Assembly: GCF_036895565.1 (NCBI RefSeq)
Contig: NZ_CP145904.1
Span: 1,922,001 to 1,986,000 of the forward strand
Source: Flavobacterium sp. KS-LB2
Lineage (GTDB): Bacteria > Bacteroidota > Bacteroidia > Flavobacteriales > Flavobacteriaceae
Length of the DNA stretch: 64,000 nt
Direction of reading: 5' to 3'
The position numbers and the translations under genes are program-made. The notes under the pieces were generated by a model. That model had not been told where the DNA came from and searched no databases. It saw nothing but the letters and a program-made list of their open reading frames with translations. Shown one piece after another: positions 8,184 to 15,174 of the stretch (its first letter is position 1; every line of letters starts with the position of its first letter).

Positions 8184-8963
8184 ATGAGACAAGAAACAAC
8201 AACAATAAAAGCTCCTACCCCTATTTCTAAAACGAATAATTCAGTAATAGAAATAAAAGAACTTCATAAATCCTTTGGGAGCAATGAAGTGCTAAAAGGT
8301 GTTACTTTCAGTGTTAATAAAGGGGAAAATTTAGTGGTTTTGGGTAAATCAGGTTCGGGTAAGTCAATAACCATAAAATGTTTAGTTGGTTTATTGATTG
8401 CTGATGAAGGTGAAATCCATGTATTTGGCACAGATATAACAAAATTAGAAAACAATGAACTTAATGAAATTAGAGTTCGCATTGGTTTTCTTTTTCAAAA
8501 TGCTGCGCTATATGATTCCATGAGTGTTCGAGAAAATCTAGGATTTACATTGAAACGCCATGCTAAAGATTTATCTGCTGGAGAATTAGAAAGTGAAATA
8601 AAAGACGTTTTAGAAAGTGTAGGTTTGAGTGAAGCAATTGATAAAATGCCTTCGGAATTATCTGGGGGAATGCGAAAAAGAATTGGTCTTGCTAGAACTC
8701 TAATTTTGAAACCAGAAATAATATTATATGACGAACCTACAACTGGATTAGATACTATAACTTCTAGAGAAATCAGCGAATTAATACTAGAAATTCAGAA
8801 AAAAAATAAAACATCATCCATTATTATCACTCATGACATGGCTTGTGCAAAATACACTGCTGATCGATTGGTGATTCTAAAAGATGGCGTCATACATACT
8901 GAGGGAACATACCCAGAATTAGAAAAAAGTGAAGACGAATGGGTTCGTTCTTTCTTTATATAA
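8184..8963 (+). CDS. mlaF: MlaF-type ABC ATPase
   Basis: 259 residues. Walker A is GKSGSGKS (54-61), the Q-loop is FLFQN (about 103-107), the signature is LSGGM (159-163) and Walker B is ILYDEP (180-185). The initiation codon lies one base after the permease stop, so the two are tightly coupled. It powers lipid transfer by the MlaE/MCE complex at the inner membrane. The first 20 residues are a polar extension before the ABC core. Confidence 0.93.
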   Translation: MRQETTTIKAPTPISKTNNSVIEIKELHKSFGSNEVLKGVTFSVNKGENLVVLGKSGSGKSITIKCLVGLLIADEGEIHVFGTDITKLENNELNEIRVRIGFLFQNAALYDSMSVRENLGFTLKRHAKDLSAGELESEIKDVLESVGLSEAIDKMPSELSGGMRKRIGLARTLILKPEIILYDEPTTGLDTITSREISELILEIQKKNKTSSIIITHDMACAKYTADRLVILKDGVIHTEGTYPELEKSEDEWVRSFFI

Positions 8964-8981
8964 CCAATAAAAGAATAAAAA

Positions 8982-9866
8982 ATGAATAAAGAATCAGGAT
9001 ACCAATGGAAATTAGGAATGTTTGTCATTATCGGTTTAGTACTTTTTGTGACAACAATATATTTTGTTGGAAAACAGAAAAATTTATTTGGTGCTACATT
9101 TGAATTGAATTCAAAATTTAATTCGGTAAACGGACTTGAAGTAGGTAATAATGTTCGCTTTTCTGGAATTAATATTGGTACAGTGGAGGAGATTGAATTT
9201 CTTACAGATACTTCAGTAGTTATTAAATTAGTTATAAAAGAAGAAGTTCGTAAATACATCAAAAAAGATGCTATTGCAAGTATAAGCTCAGACGGTTTAA
9301 TGGGCGATAAAGTGCTCACAATATCTTCTGGTAGAGACTCTAATGTTATTGTAGAAGACAATGATAATATCGCTTCAAAGCAAGCTATAGAAATGGATGA
9401 TTTAATGGTTAGCGTTAAAAAAAGTGTAGATAATGCAGGTGTTATTACAGCTCAACTTGCTCAGTTTAGCTATAGCATGAATAACGGAAATGGCGCTTTA
9501 TCTAAACTAGTCTCGGATGAGGAATTTGGAAATAGTATAAAAAATATGGTTACTAACCTGGAAAATAGCTCCAACGAATTTGAAAAGTTTACAGTAAAAA
9601 TGAATAATGGAAAAGGGGCACTTTCAAAATTTGTAACTGACGAGAAGATGGGAAGAATGATTGATTCTACCTTAACTAATGTAAAAAAAGGAACAGAAGG
9701 GCTCAATGAAGTTATTGAAGCTGCAAAACATAATTTCCTTTTAAGAGGCTATTTTAATAAAAAGAAAAGAGCAGAAGATAAAAAACTAGATGATTTAGAA
9801 GATCAGGAAGAACTAGAAATGAAGAAAGAACTAAATATGGGTGTAAAATTTGATACTATAAAATAA
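8982..9866 (+). CDS. mlaD: MCE-domain (MlaD-type) substrate-binding protein
   Basis: 294 residues. One N-terminal membrane anchor (about 9-27) is followed by a single MCE domain (about 35-115, with VNGLEVGNNVRFSGINIG and SDGLMGDKVLTIS) and a long helical tail (130-290). The tail contains two related segments (MNNGNGALSKLVSDEEFG and MNNGKGALSKFVTDEKMG). The end is very charged. It completes the lipid-transport operon as the periplasmic ring-forming component. Confidence 0.92.
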   Translation: MNKESGYQWKLGMFVIIGLVLFVTTIYFVGKQKNLFGATFELNSKFNSVNGLEVGNNVRFSGINIGTVEEIEFLTDTSVVIKLVIKEEVRKYIKKDAIASISSDGLMGDKVLTISSGRDSNVIVEDNDNIASKQAIEMDDLMVSVKKSVDNAGVITAQLAQFSYSMNNGNGALSKLVSDEEFGNSIKNMVTNLENSSNEFEKFTVKMNNGKGALSKFVTDEKMGRMIDSTLTNVKKGTEGLNEVIEAAKHNFLLRGYFNKKKRAEDKKLDDLEDQEELEMKKELNMGVKFDTIK

Positions 9867-9958
9867 TTTTTTACAAATAACTATAGCTATCAAGAACTTG
9901 AAACAGATTTTAAAAAACTGGCTATATTAAGAAAATACTTGTTTATAAGTGACTGAAA

Positions 9959-10024
9959 GTGAAAATTCTACAACTTAATAGTAAAGTAGTATAACATTTG
10001 ATTTTGGAGTACATAGTACCTTTA
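9959..10024 (+). promoter_or_regulatory. 66-bp stress-locus promoter, copy 4
   Basis: GTGAAAAT, 2 bp, TACAAC, 15 bp, TATAAC, 21 bp, TACCTTTA. The DUF4382 start codon lies 36 bp downstream. Confidence 0.7.
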
Positions 10025-10060
10025 CAAAACTATACAATTATTTTGAATCCCTAAATTTAA

Positions 10061-10831
10061 ATGAAAATGAAAAAAATGAAATTTATCTTGTCTTTCATCA
10101 TGCTTGGATTATTAATTTATTCCTGTAACAATGATGATACCAATGCTAGTTATCCTTATGCTGTAAGATTGACTGATGCACCCGGCCCTTACGACGAAGT
10201 GAATATAGACCTCCAAGGTGTAGAAGTAATAGGAGATGATGGTAAAACTATAGCATTAAATGTAGAAAAAGGCATTTATAATTTACTAGAATTATCTAAT
10301 GGTGTAGATGCATTAATTGCGACTGATTCACTAGAAATTTCTTCCGTGAAACAAATAAGGCTTATTCTTGGTGCAGCTAACACGGTAGTACTTGATGGTG
10401 TAAGTTATCCTTTGAGCACTCCTAGTGCTGAACAAAGCGGTTTAAAACTTCAAGTTAATCAAACGCTTCAAGCAGGAATTTTATATACTGTTCTTTTGGA
10501 TTTTGATGCTAACAAATCGGTAGTTAAATTAGGAAATGGAGGATATCAATTGAAACCCGTTATTCGAACTATAGAAAAACCAATTAGCGGTTCCATAAAA
10601 GGTAAAATCACTCCAATAGGAACAATGGCAGTGGTTGAAGCTACTTCATCAACAGCTGTAAGTTATACAAGTAATGTTAATGAAAACGGTGATTTCTTAG
10701 TTATGGGACTTCCTCCTGGAATCTACACTATTACTATAACTCCTGCGTTACCGTTATTACCTATAACAAAAACGGATATAGAAGTTACAGCCGGTATCAC
10801 TACTGATATAGGAGCATTTATCATACTATAA
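10061..10831 (+). CDS. DUF4382 lipoprotein with carboxypeptidase-like C-terminal domain
   Basis: 256 residues. The signal peptide ends in a lipobox-like LIYSC (Cys22). Residues about 30-165 match a DUF4382 domain (YAVRLTDAPGPYDEVNIDLQ, GVYNLLELSNG-type core), a cell-envelope domain of unknown function. The last 85 residues form a carboxypeptidase-regulatory-like beta sandwich (SGSIKGKITP, GLPPGIYTITI). It has its own 66-bp type promoter and a terminator behind it. It is probably surface-exposed; its role in stress is inferred only from the promoter. Confidence 0.88.
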   Translation: MKMKKMKFILSFIMLGLLIYSCNNDDTNASYPYAVRLTDAPGPYDEVNIDLQGVEVIGDDGKTIALNVEKGIYNLLELSNGVDALIATDSLEISSVKQIRLILGAANTVVLDGVSYPLSTPSAEQSGLKLQVNQTLQAGILYTVLLDFDANKSVVKLGNGGYQLKPVIRTIEKPISGSIKGKITPIGTMAVVEATSSTAVSYTSNVNENGDFLVMGLPPGIYTITITPALPLLPITKTDIEVTAGITTDIGAFIIL

Positions 10832-10892
10832 AGATCATAATATGCTTTTTTTTTTAATTCAAAAAAGCTTTTACAAAACATTCAGTTCCATA

Positions 10893-10948
10893 AAAATCAT
10901 TAAAAACATCATTTTACCTTGCGATGTTTTTAATGATTTTATTTTTTA
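10893..10948 (+). terminator. Rho-independent terminator
   Basis: An 18-bp perfect stem (10893-10910 with 10923-10940) is followed by T-rich sequence. A weaker GCTTTTTT/AAAAAAGC hairpin lies just before it at 10844-10868. Confidence 0.85.
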
Positions 10949-10996
10949 AACTCCAATAAAAGTACCGTTCTAAAATAAACCTAAAAAATAACTCAC

Positions 10997-11215
10997 ATGA
11001 AAACTGAAAAAGAACTCAATGACGCTATTCTAAAAATAACATTGAAAATACAAAATGATTATCCTGAATTATCTAAGTACTTATCAGAGATTCCTGTGAC
11101 TATACCAAATATTTCAAATCCTGAAATAAATAATAAAGCACTAACTAATTATTACGAATCTTTAGAAAACATATTGGAAAAATACATTCCAAATCATATC
11201 GATAATTCAAATTAA
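10997..11215 (+). CDS. small hypothetical protein
   Basis: 72 residues, predicted mostly helical, soluble and acidic, with a central proline-rich turn (PVTIPNISNP). I recall similar short proteins beside CsbD genes in flavobacteria, but no family name or function. It lies after a terminator and before promoter copy 5. No promoter of the 66-bp type is found upstream. Confidence 0.75.
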   Translation: MKTEKELNDAILKITLKIQNDYPELSKYLSEIPVTIPNISNPEINNKALTNYYESLENILEKYIPNHIDNSN

Positions 11216-11299
11216 TAAAATTATTTATTCTCATTACCACTAAAGAACAATTAAATCATTTCATACAAACCAATTTATTTTTCATTTTTTATATAAAAT

Positions 11300-11365
11300 C
11301 AGTGAATAAAACAACTAATTATAAAAGTTATGCAACTGATTTTATCGGTAAACACCTCAACTTTG
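11300..11365 (+). promoter_or_regulatory. 66-bp stress-locus promoter, copy 5 (CsbD gene)
   Basis: CAGTGAAT, 2 bp, AACAAC, 15 bp, TGCAAC, 21 bp, CAACTTTG. The spacing is identical to the other copies. The start codon lies 39 bp downstream. Confidence 0.7.
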
Positions 11366-11404
11366 TAAAGTGAATATTATTTCACATACAATACATCTAA
11401 AAAA

Positions 11405-11590
11405 ATGAACTCAATAAAGCTAAAAGGAAATTGGGAAGAGCAAAAAGGAAAATTAAAACAAAAATTTGCCGCTTTAACCGATAATGATTTACTGTTTACA
11501 GAAGGTAAAAAAGAGGAAATGATGGAAAAACTCCAAATTAAATTGGGTAAATCCAAGGAAGAAATTCTTAAGATTATTCCATTTATCTAG
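11405..11590 (+). CDS. CsbD-family stress protein
   Basis: 61 residues, the family's usual size. The CsbD core is clear: KLKGNWEEQKGKLKQKFAAL followed by LLFTEGKKEEMMEKLQIKLG. CsbD proteins are strongly induced by general stress in many bacteria, but their biochemical role is unknown. The gene is monocistronic under promoter copy 5. Confidence 0.9.
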   Translation: MNSIKLKGNWEEQKGKLKQKFAALTDNDLLFTEGKKEEMMEKLQIKLGKSKEEILKIIPFI

Positions 11591-11876
11591 TACATTTATT
11601 GTATAAGAACTTGTTTAACACTAGTAATAGATTCCTAAATCTAAACCGTTGTATAATTCAGACTAGCAATATAAAAATATTCTAGTTTGAATTATAAAAT
11701 GACATCCAAAGCTATTTAAGCAGCTAGAAAGTAAAACATTTGACATTAAACATAATATAAGAAACTACAATAAGCAATAGTCAAAAAGAAGGACAAGTTT
11801 TTTTGCTCGTTTTTTTACATCTAAATCCTTTTTGATTAAAAATAGCTCCAAAATATTTACTGATCAATCATTTAAG
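11591..11876. other. intergenic region, no gene seen
   Basis: AT-rich, with stops in all frames and no convincing hairpin terminator. It ends at promoter copy 6. Confidence 0.5.
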
Positions 11877-11942
11877 GTGTGAATAATGTAAACTTAACCA
11901 AAAGTATTGTAACAAAGAAAGTGCGTAAGTTGATGATCTTTG
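11877..11942 (+). promoter_or_regulatory. 66-bp stress-locus promoter, copy 6
   Basis: GTGTGAAT, 2 bp, TGTAAA, 15 bp, TGTAAC, 21 bp, GATCTTTG. The start codon lies 34 bp downstream. It probably drives 11977-14057 as one operon. Confidence 0.75.
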
Positions 11943-11976
11943 TAATGTAATAATTCAATAACAAAAAACAATTAAT

Positions 11977-12600
11977 ATGAAAAATTCAAATAAACTGGTT
12001 TTCGCTTCTTTAGTGGCAGGCTTTATGTCTTTTACAAGTGTTCAAGCTCAAGATAAAACTGCTTCTTATGGTTTTAAGGGAGGCTTAAACTTCTCCAATC
12101 TATACACTGATAATGTAGATGATAATAATGTGTTGACCGGATTCAATGCAGGATTATACGCTAAATTTCCTATTACTAATTCTATCGCAATTCAACCTGA
12201 AATAAGCTATACTACCAAAGGTGCTGAATTAGTTTACAATAATACTTTTGCGCAAGGAACTGCTAAATTCAATATCAACTACATCGAAGTACCCGTTTTA
12301 TTAGTAATGAATATTACAGATAATTTTAATGTGCATGTAGGTCCATACGCAGCCTATATGGTTAGTGGAAAAACAACTAATGATTCTAATTTTGGATCAT
12401 CTCAAGCTGAATTAGATACTAATGACTTCAATAAGTTTGACGCTGGTCTTGCTGGTGGTGTTGGGATTGATTTAGATGTAGTGAACTTTGGAGTGCGATA
12501 CAATTATGGATTAACTAGAATTGGAAAAGAAGATAGCTTTATTTCCTCAGATGCAAAAAACAGTGTTTTAAGCGCTTATATAGGTCTTAAACTAAACTAA
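11977..12600 (+). CDS. PorT-type outer-membrane beta-barrel protein
   Basis: 207 residues with a signal peptide ending in SVQAQ. The mature part alternates short amphipathic strands typical of the small eight-stranded barrels of Bacteroidota (YGFKGGLNFSNL, AIQPEISYTTKGAEL, INYIEVPVLLVMN, VGPYAAYMVSG, FGVRYNYGLTRIG, ending in YIGLKLN). Such proteins sit in the outer membrane; the exact role is unknown. It is the first gene after promoter copy 6 and leads a run of small membrane-protein genes with short gaps. Confidence 0.9.
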   Translation: MKNSNKLVFASLVAGFMSFTSVQAQDKTASYGFKGGLNFSNLYTDNVDDNNVLTGFNAGLYAKFPITNSIAIQPEISYTTKGAELVYNNTFAQGTAKFNINYIEVPVLLVMNITDNFNVHVGPYAAYMVSGKTTNDSNFGSSQAELDTNDFNKFDAGLAGGVGIDLDVVNFGVRYNYGLTRIGKEDSFISSDAKNSVLSAYIGLKLN

Positions 12601-12630
12601 AAAATAATAATTCAAAAAAAAATCATAATC

Positions 12631-12783
12631 ATGAGCAATTTACTATACACAATCGCAGTAATATTAGTCCTTTTTTGGGCAATTGGATTCTTTGCATACA
12701 GCGTAGGATCAATTATTCACATTCTTCTTGTTATTGCAGTTATTGCAGTTATATTGAGAATCATTCAAGGCAAAAGAATCTAA
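12631..12783 (+). CDS. lmo0937-family small membrane protein, copy 1
   Basis: 50 residues: MSNLLYTIAVILVLFWAIGF is followed by a second hydrophobic helix and a short basic end (QGKRI). This matches the lmo0937 family of two-helix membrane proteins often found in stress loci; function is unknown. It is 30 bp after the barrel gene. Confidence 0.88.
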   Translation: MSNLLYTIAVILVLFWAIGFFAYSVGSIIHILLVIAVIAVILRIIQGKRI

Positions 12784-12853
12784 TATGATATGCCCTTATA
12801 ATTAACCTACAAAACGAATCAAGTAAAAATAAATTCATTAAAAACTAGAAATC

Positions 12854-13006
12854 ATGAGCAATCTTCTTTACACAATCGCAGTTATTTTAGTCATTTTTTG
12901 GGCAATTGGATTCTTTGCATTCAGCGTAGGTTCAATTATACACGTTCTTCTAGTCATTGCTGTTATTGCAATACTATTTAGACTTATACAAGGCAGAAGT
13001 CTCTAA
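12854..13006 (+). CDS. lmo0937-family small membrane protein, copy 2
   Basis: 50 residues and nearly identical to the preceding gene. Differences are a few conservative replacements, such as Leu/Ile in the first helix and Tyr/Phe in the loop, plus the tail GRSL in place of GKRI. The DNA is also closely similar, so this is a recent tandem duplication. It lies 70 bp after copy 1 in the same operon. Confidence 0.88.
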   Translation: MSNLLYTIAVILVIFWAIGFFAFSVGSIIHVLLVIAVIAILFRLIQGRSL

Positions 13007-13037
13007 ATCAAATCGTTAAATAATAAAATACATATTT

Positions 13038-13316
13038 ATGAAAGCAGATAAAATAATATTAGGAGTTTTAGGAGGCGTAGCCGTTGGAGCATTATTAGGA
13101 GTATTGTTTGCACCTGAAAAAGGGGACAAAACAAGAAAAAAAATTATGGACAAAAGCAACGATTATGCTGATGAATTAAAAGACAAATTAGATACTTTAT
13201 TGGGGACAATAAATAAAAAGTATGAGAAAATTTGGAATGAAAGTGAAAATTTAATCGCCGAAGGAAAATCAAAATTTGATGATGTGAAACATGAAATTAA
13301 AAACACGAGTATCTAG
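13038..13316 (+). CDS. YtxH-domain protein
   Basis: 92 residues. The N-terminus is a glycine-zipper-like membrane helix (ILGVLGGVAVGALLGVLFAP) followed by the EKGDKTRKKI motif of YtxH proteins and then a charged helical tail. YtxH proteins are general-stress membrane proteins in Firmicutes and Bacteroidota, and resemble DUF883/YqjD proteins in layout. The gene is placed directly before a holin-like gene, an order reminiscent of yqjD-yqjE-yqjK. Confidence 0.88.
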   Translation: MKADKIILGVLGGVAVGALLGVLFAPEKGDKTRKKIMDKSNDYADELKDKLDTLLGTINKKYEKIWNESENLIAEGKSKFDDVKHEIKNTSI

Positions 13317-13369
13317 AAAGACACTTGAATATTAAAATTTCACAAGTAAACACATTTACAATTTACACC

Positions 13370-13717
13370 ATGGAAAACAACGCAACAACAATAGAAATGC
13401 TTTTTGAGAAAGCAGAGGATTATACTAGAACAACTGTAGAATTAGTGAAGTTAAATGCAGTAGATAAAACTGCTGATGTCATGTCCTCACTCCTTTCTCG
13501 ATTAACTGTTTCTATTGTTTTTGTTATGTTTGCCTTTTTAGCTAATATTGGTCTTTCTTTATGGATAGGCGAATTATTAGGAAAAGTATATTTTGGTTTT
13601 TTTATGGTGTCTATTGGTTATTTCTTAATTTCATTAGTACTATATAAGTATAAAGATCAATGGCTAAAAATGCCAATCAGTAATTTTATCATTGTCAAAA
13701 TGCTTAAAAAAAGTTAA
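13370..13717 (+). CDS. YqjE/holin-superfamily-III-like membrane protein
   Basis: 115 residues from the ATG at 13370. The in-frame TTG at 13325 would add an unlikely polar leader. A polar N-terminal helix (EKAEDYTRTTVELVKLNAVDK) precedes two long membrane helices (about 45-65 and 75-95), the form of the phage_holin_3_6/YqjE family. Despite the family name, nothing suggests a prophage. It lies in the YtxH operon and its stop is followed after one base by the next ATG. Confidence 0.8.
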   Translation: MENNATTIEMLFEKAEDYTRTTVELVKLNAVDKTADVMSSLLSRLTVSIVFVMFAFLANIGLSLWIGELLGKVYFGFFMVSIGYFLISLVLYKYKDQWLKMPISNFIIVKMLKKS

Positions 13718-13718
13718 T

Positions 13719-14057
13719 ATGAAAACCATTAGCGAGACAGACATTCTTAAGGAAACAATACAATTGCTTAAAATAAAACAAGCTAACGAATTAGTACTTC
13801 TTAAAGACCAGTATTATCATACGTATGAAAGTTTAAAACCTTTGAATATAATCAAAAATGCTTTGGGCCAAATGGCAACCTCATCAGATTTTAAAGGAAA
13901 TATACTTAGTAATGTTATTGGTATTTCAACTGGTTATTTGACAAAAAAAGTTTTATTGGGATCATCACACAATCCTATCAAAAGAATATTGGGTACATTA
14001 CTACAATTTGTAATTACTAATGTAGTTACAAAACATTCCGATAGGTCAAAATCATAA
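13719..14057 (+). CDS. hypothetical protein (YqjK-like position)
   Basis: 112 residues from the ATG at 13719; the in-frame TTG at 13692 lies inside the preceding gene. The N-terminal half is helical and charged (ILKETIQLLKIKQANELVLLKDQYY). The C-terminal half is hydrophobic with glycines (GNILSNVIGISTGYLTKKV, then ILGTLLQFVITNVVTKH), so it is probably a membrane-associated protein. It is the last gene of the YtxH/holin-like operon. I do not recognise a named family. Confidence 0.78.
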   Translation: MKTISETDILKETIQLLKIKQANELVLLKDQYYHTYESLKPLNIIKNALGQMATSSDFKGNILSNVIGISTGYLTKKVLLGSSHNPIKRILGTLLQFVITNVVTKHSDRSKS

Positions 14058-14224
14058 TACCTATATTTTAGTTTTAAATTTATTTATCCGAATCTAATAA
14101 TGAACTACGAATTTACTTGTAACTCTTTATTTATTCTTGTTTTTTTTTAAATAAACTCAAAAACTAAGATTTTAATTGATACTTTATTTTATTTAAGATT
14201 CTATCTTTTACAACCAATTTAAGC

Positions 14225-14854
14225 ATGGAAAAAAGATTAAAAAAAGAAGCGTTATTAATTTTAAATAAAGAACTTGCTTTTCAAAACTTAAAAAAAGAAA
14301 AACAAGCTAAAGAACTGATTATAGCTTATAATGAACTTGCTTTTCAAAACTTAGAAAAGGAAAAACGTGCCGCTGAATTAATAATTGCAAATAAAGAACT
14401 AGCATTTCAAAACTTAGAAAAAGAAAAACGGGCCGCTGAATTAATAATTGCGAATAAAGAACTAGCATTTCAAAACTTAGAAAAAGAAAAACGTGCTGCT
14501 GAATTAATTATTGCTAACAGAGCACTTCTACTTCAAAATCAAGAAAGAGAAAAACAATCTGCTGAATTGATTATTGCCAATCAAGAACTAAAAAAAGCCG
14601 AAGAATATCAAATAGAATATATAAACGGACTAGAGCAAATTATGTTTATGACTTCTCATAAAGTTAGACAGCCCATTGCTAATATTTTAGGATTATCCTA
14701 TTTACTTCATCATCAATCTGTAAATTCCCCAGATGAATTAAGAGAATCTCTAGATTACATCAAACAATCTGCTTTGAAGCTTGATGCTTTTACAAAAGAG
14801 CTCACCCAATTCATTTTTACTTTGGGAGAAAAAGGAAAAATTGTGTCTAAGTAA
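14225..14854 (+). CDS. coiled-coil HisKA protein without a catalytic ATPase domain
   Basis: 209 residues. Residues 16-120 are five tandem 21-residue units (three heptads each) of the type ELAFQNLEKEKRAAELIIANK; units 2-4 are almost identical. A HisKA-like dimerisation helix follows with candidate phospho-acceptor His145 (MTSHKVRQPIANILGLSYLL). The protein then ends after about 60 residues with no HATPase_c N or G boxes. It could be a phosphotransfer or decoy partner of the hybrid kinase, or a truncated kinase. Downstream sequence holds no missing ATPase: a terminator follows at once, so the short form is not due to a nearby frameshift. Confidence 0.85.
   Translation: MEKRLKKEALLILNKELAFQNLKKEKQAKELIIAYNELAFQNLEKEKRAAELIIANKELAFQNLEKEKRAAELIIANKELAFQNLEKEKRAAELIIANRALLLQNQEREKQSAELIIANQELKKAEEYQIEYINGLEQIMFMTSHKVRQPIANILGLSYLLHHQSVNSPDELRESLDYIKQSALKLDAFTKELTQFIFTLGEKGKIVSK
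14270..14584 (+). repeat. five tandem 63-bp repeats inside the HisKA protein gene
   Basis: The units encode 21 residues each. The three central units differ by only a few synonymous bases, which implies recent duplication and possible length variation by slippage or recombination. Confidence 0.85.
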
Positions 14855-14880
14855 ACATTTAGGGTAATAAAATTTAAAAA

Positions 14881-14925
14881 AAACAGGGTTTAACTTTTTC
14901 ATTAAAGTTAAACCCTGTTTTTTTG
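14881..14925 (+). terminator. Rho-independent terminator
   Basis: A 17-bp perfect stem (14881-14897 with 14904-14920) with a 6-base loop and a T run. Confidence 0.92.
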
Positions 14926-15073
14926 TCTTTAGCAGTATTTACTACTGGTTTTTTCTTTAAATTATTTTTTTAGCACCTCTAAATTTAATCGGTAAAAAAA
15001 ATCAAATAAGGTAATTCTTGCTTATTTTTTTTTTAAAAATTAATCTATTGACAATCATCAATAAATTTAAAAT

Positions 15074-15139
15074 AAGTGAATTTAACAACTTCTATTTTTA
15101 ATTATATAATAGGTATCGGGGACAACAAAACAATCTTTG
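15074..15139 (+). promoter_or_regulatory. 66-bp stress-locus promoter, copy 7
   Basis: AAGTGAAT, 2 bp, AACAAC, 15 bp, TATAAT, 21 bp, AATCTTTG. The spacing is identical to copies 1-6. The start codon lies 35 bp downstream. Confidence 0.65.
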
Positions 15140-15174
15140 CAGTACAAAATAAATAAACCCCAAAATTAAAAAAA

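Noticed and set aside
8831-9361. 176-codon minus-strand frame over mlaF/mlaD
   Set aside because: It overlaps two clear genes and has Ser/Pro-rich shadow composition.
13370-13717. Holin-like gene as sign of a prophage
   Set aside because: YqjE-like proteins share this family; no other phage gene is nearby and the context is a stress operon.
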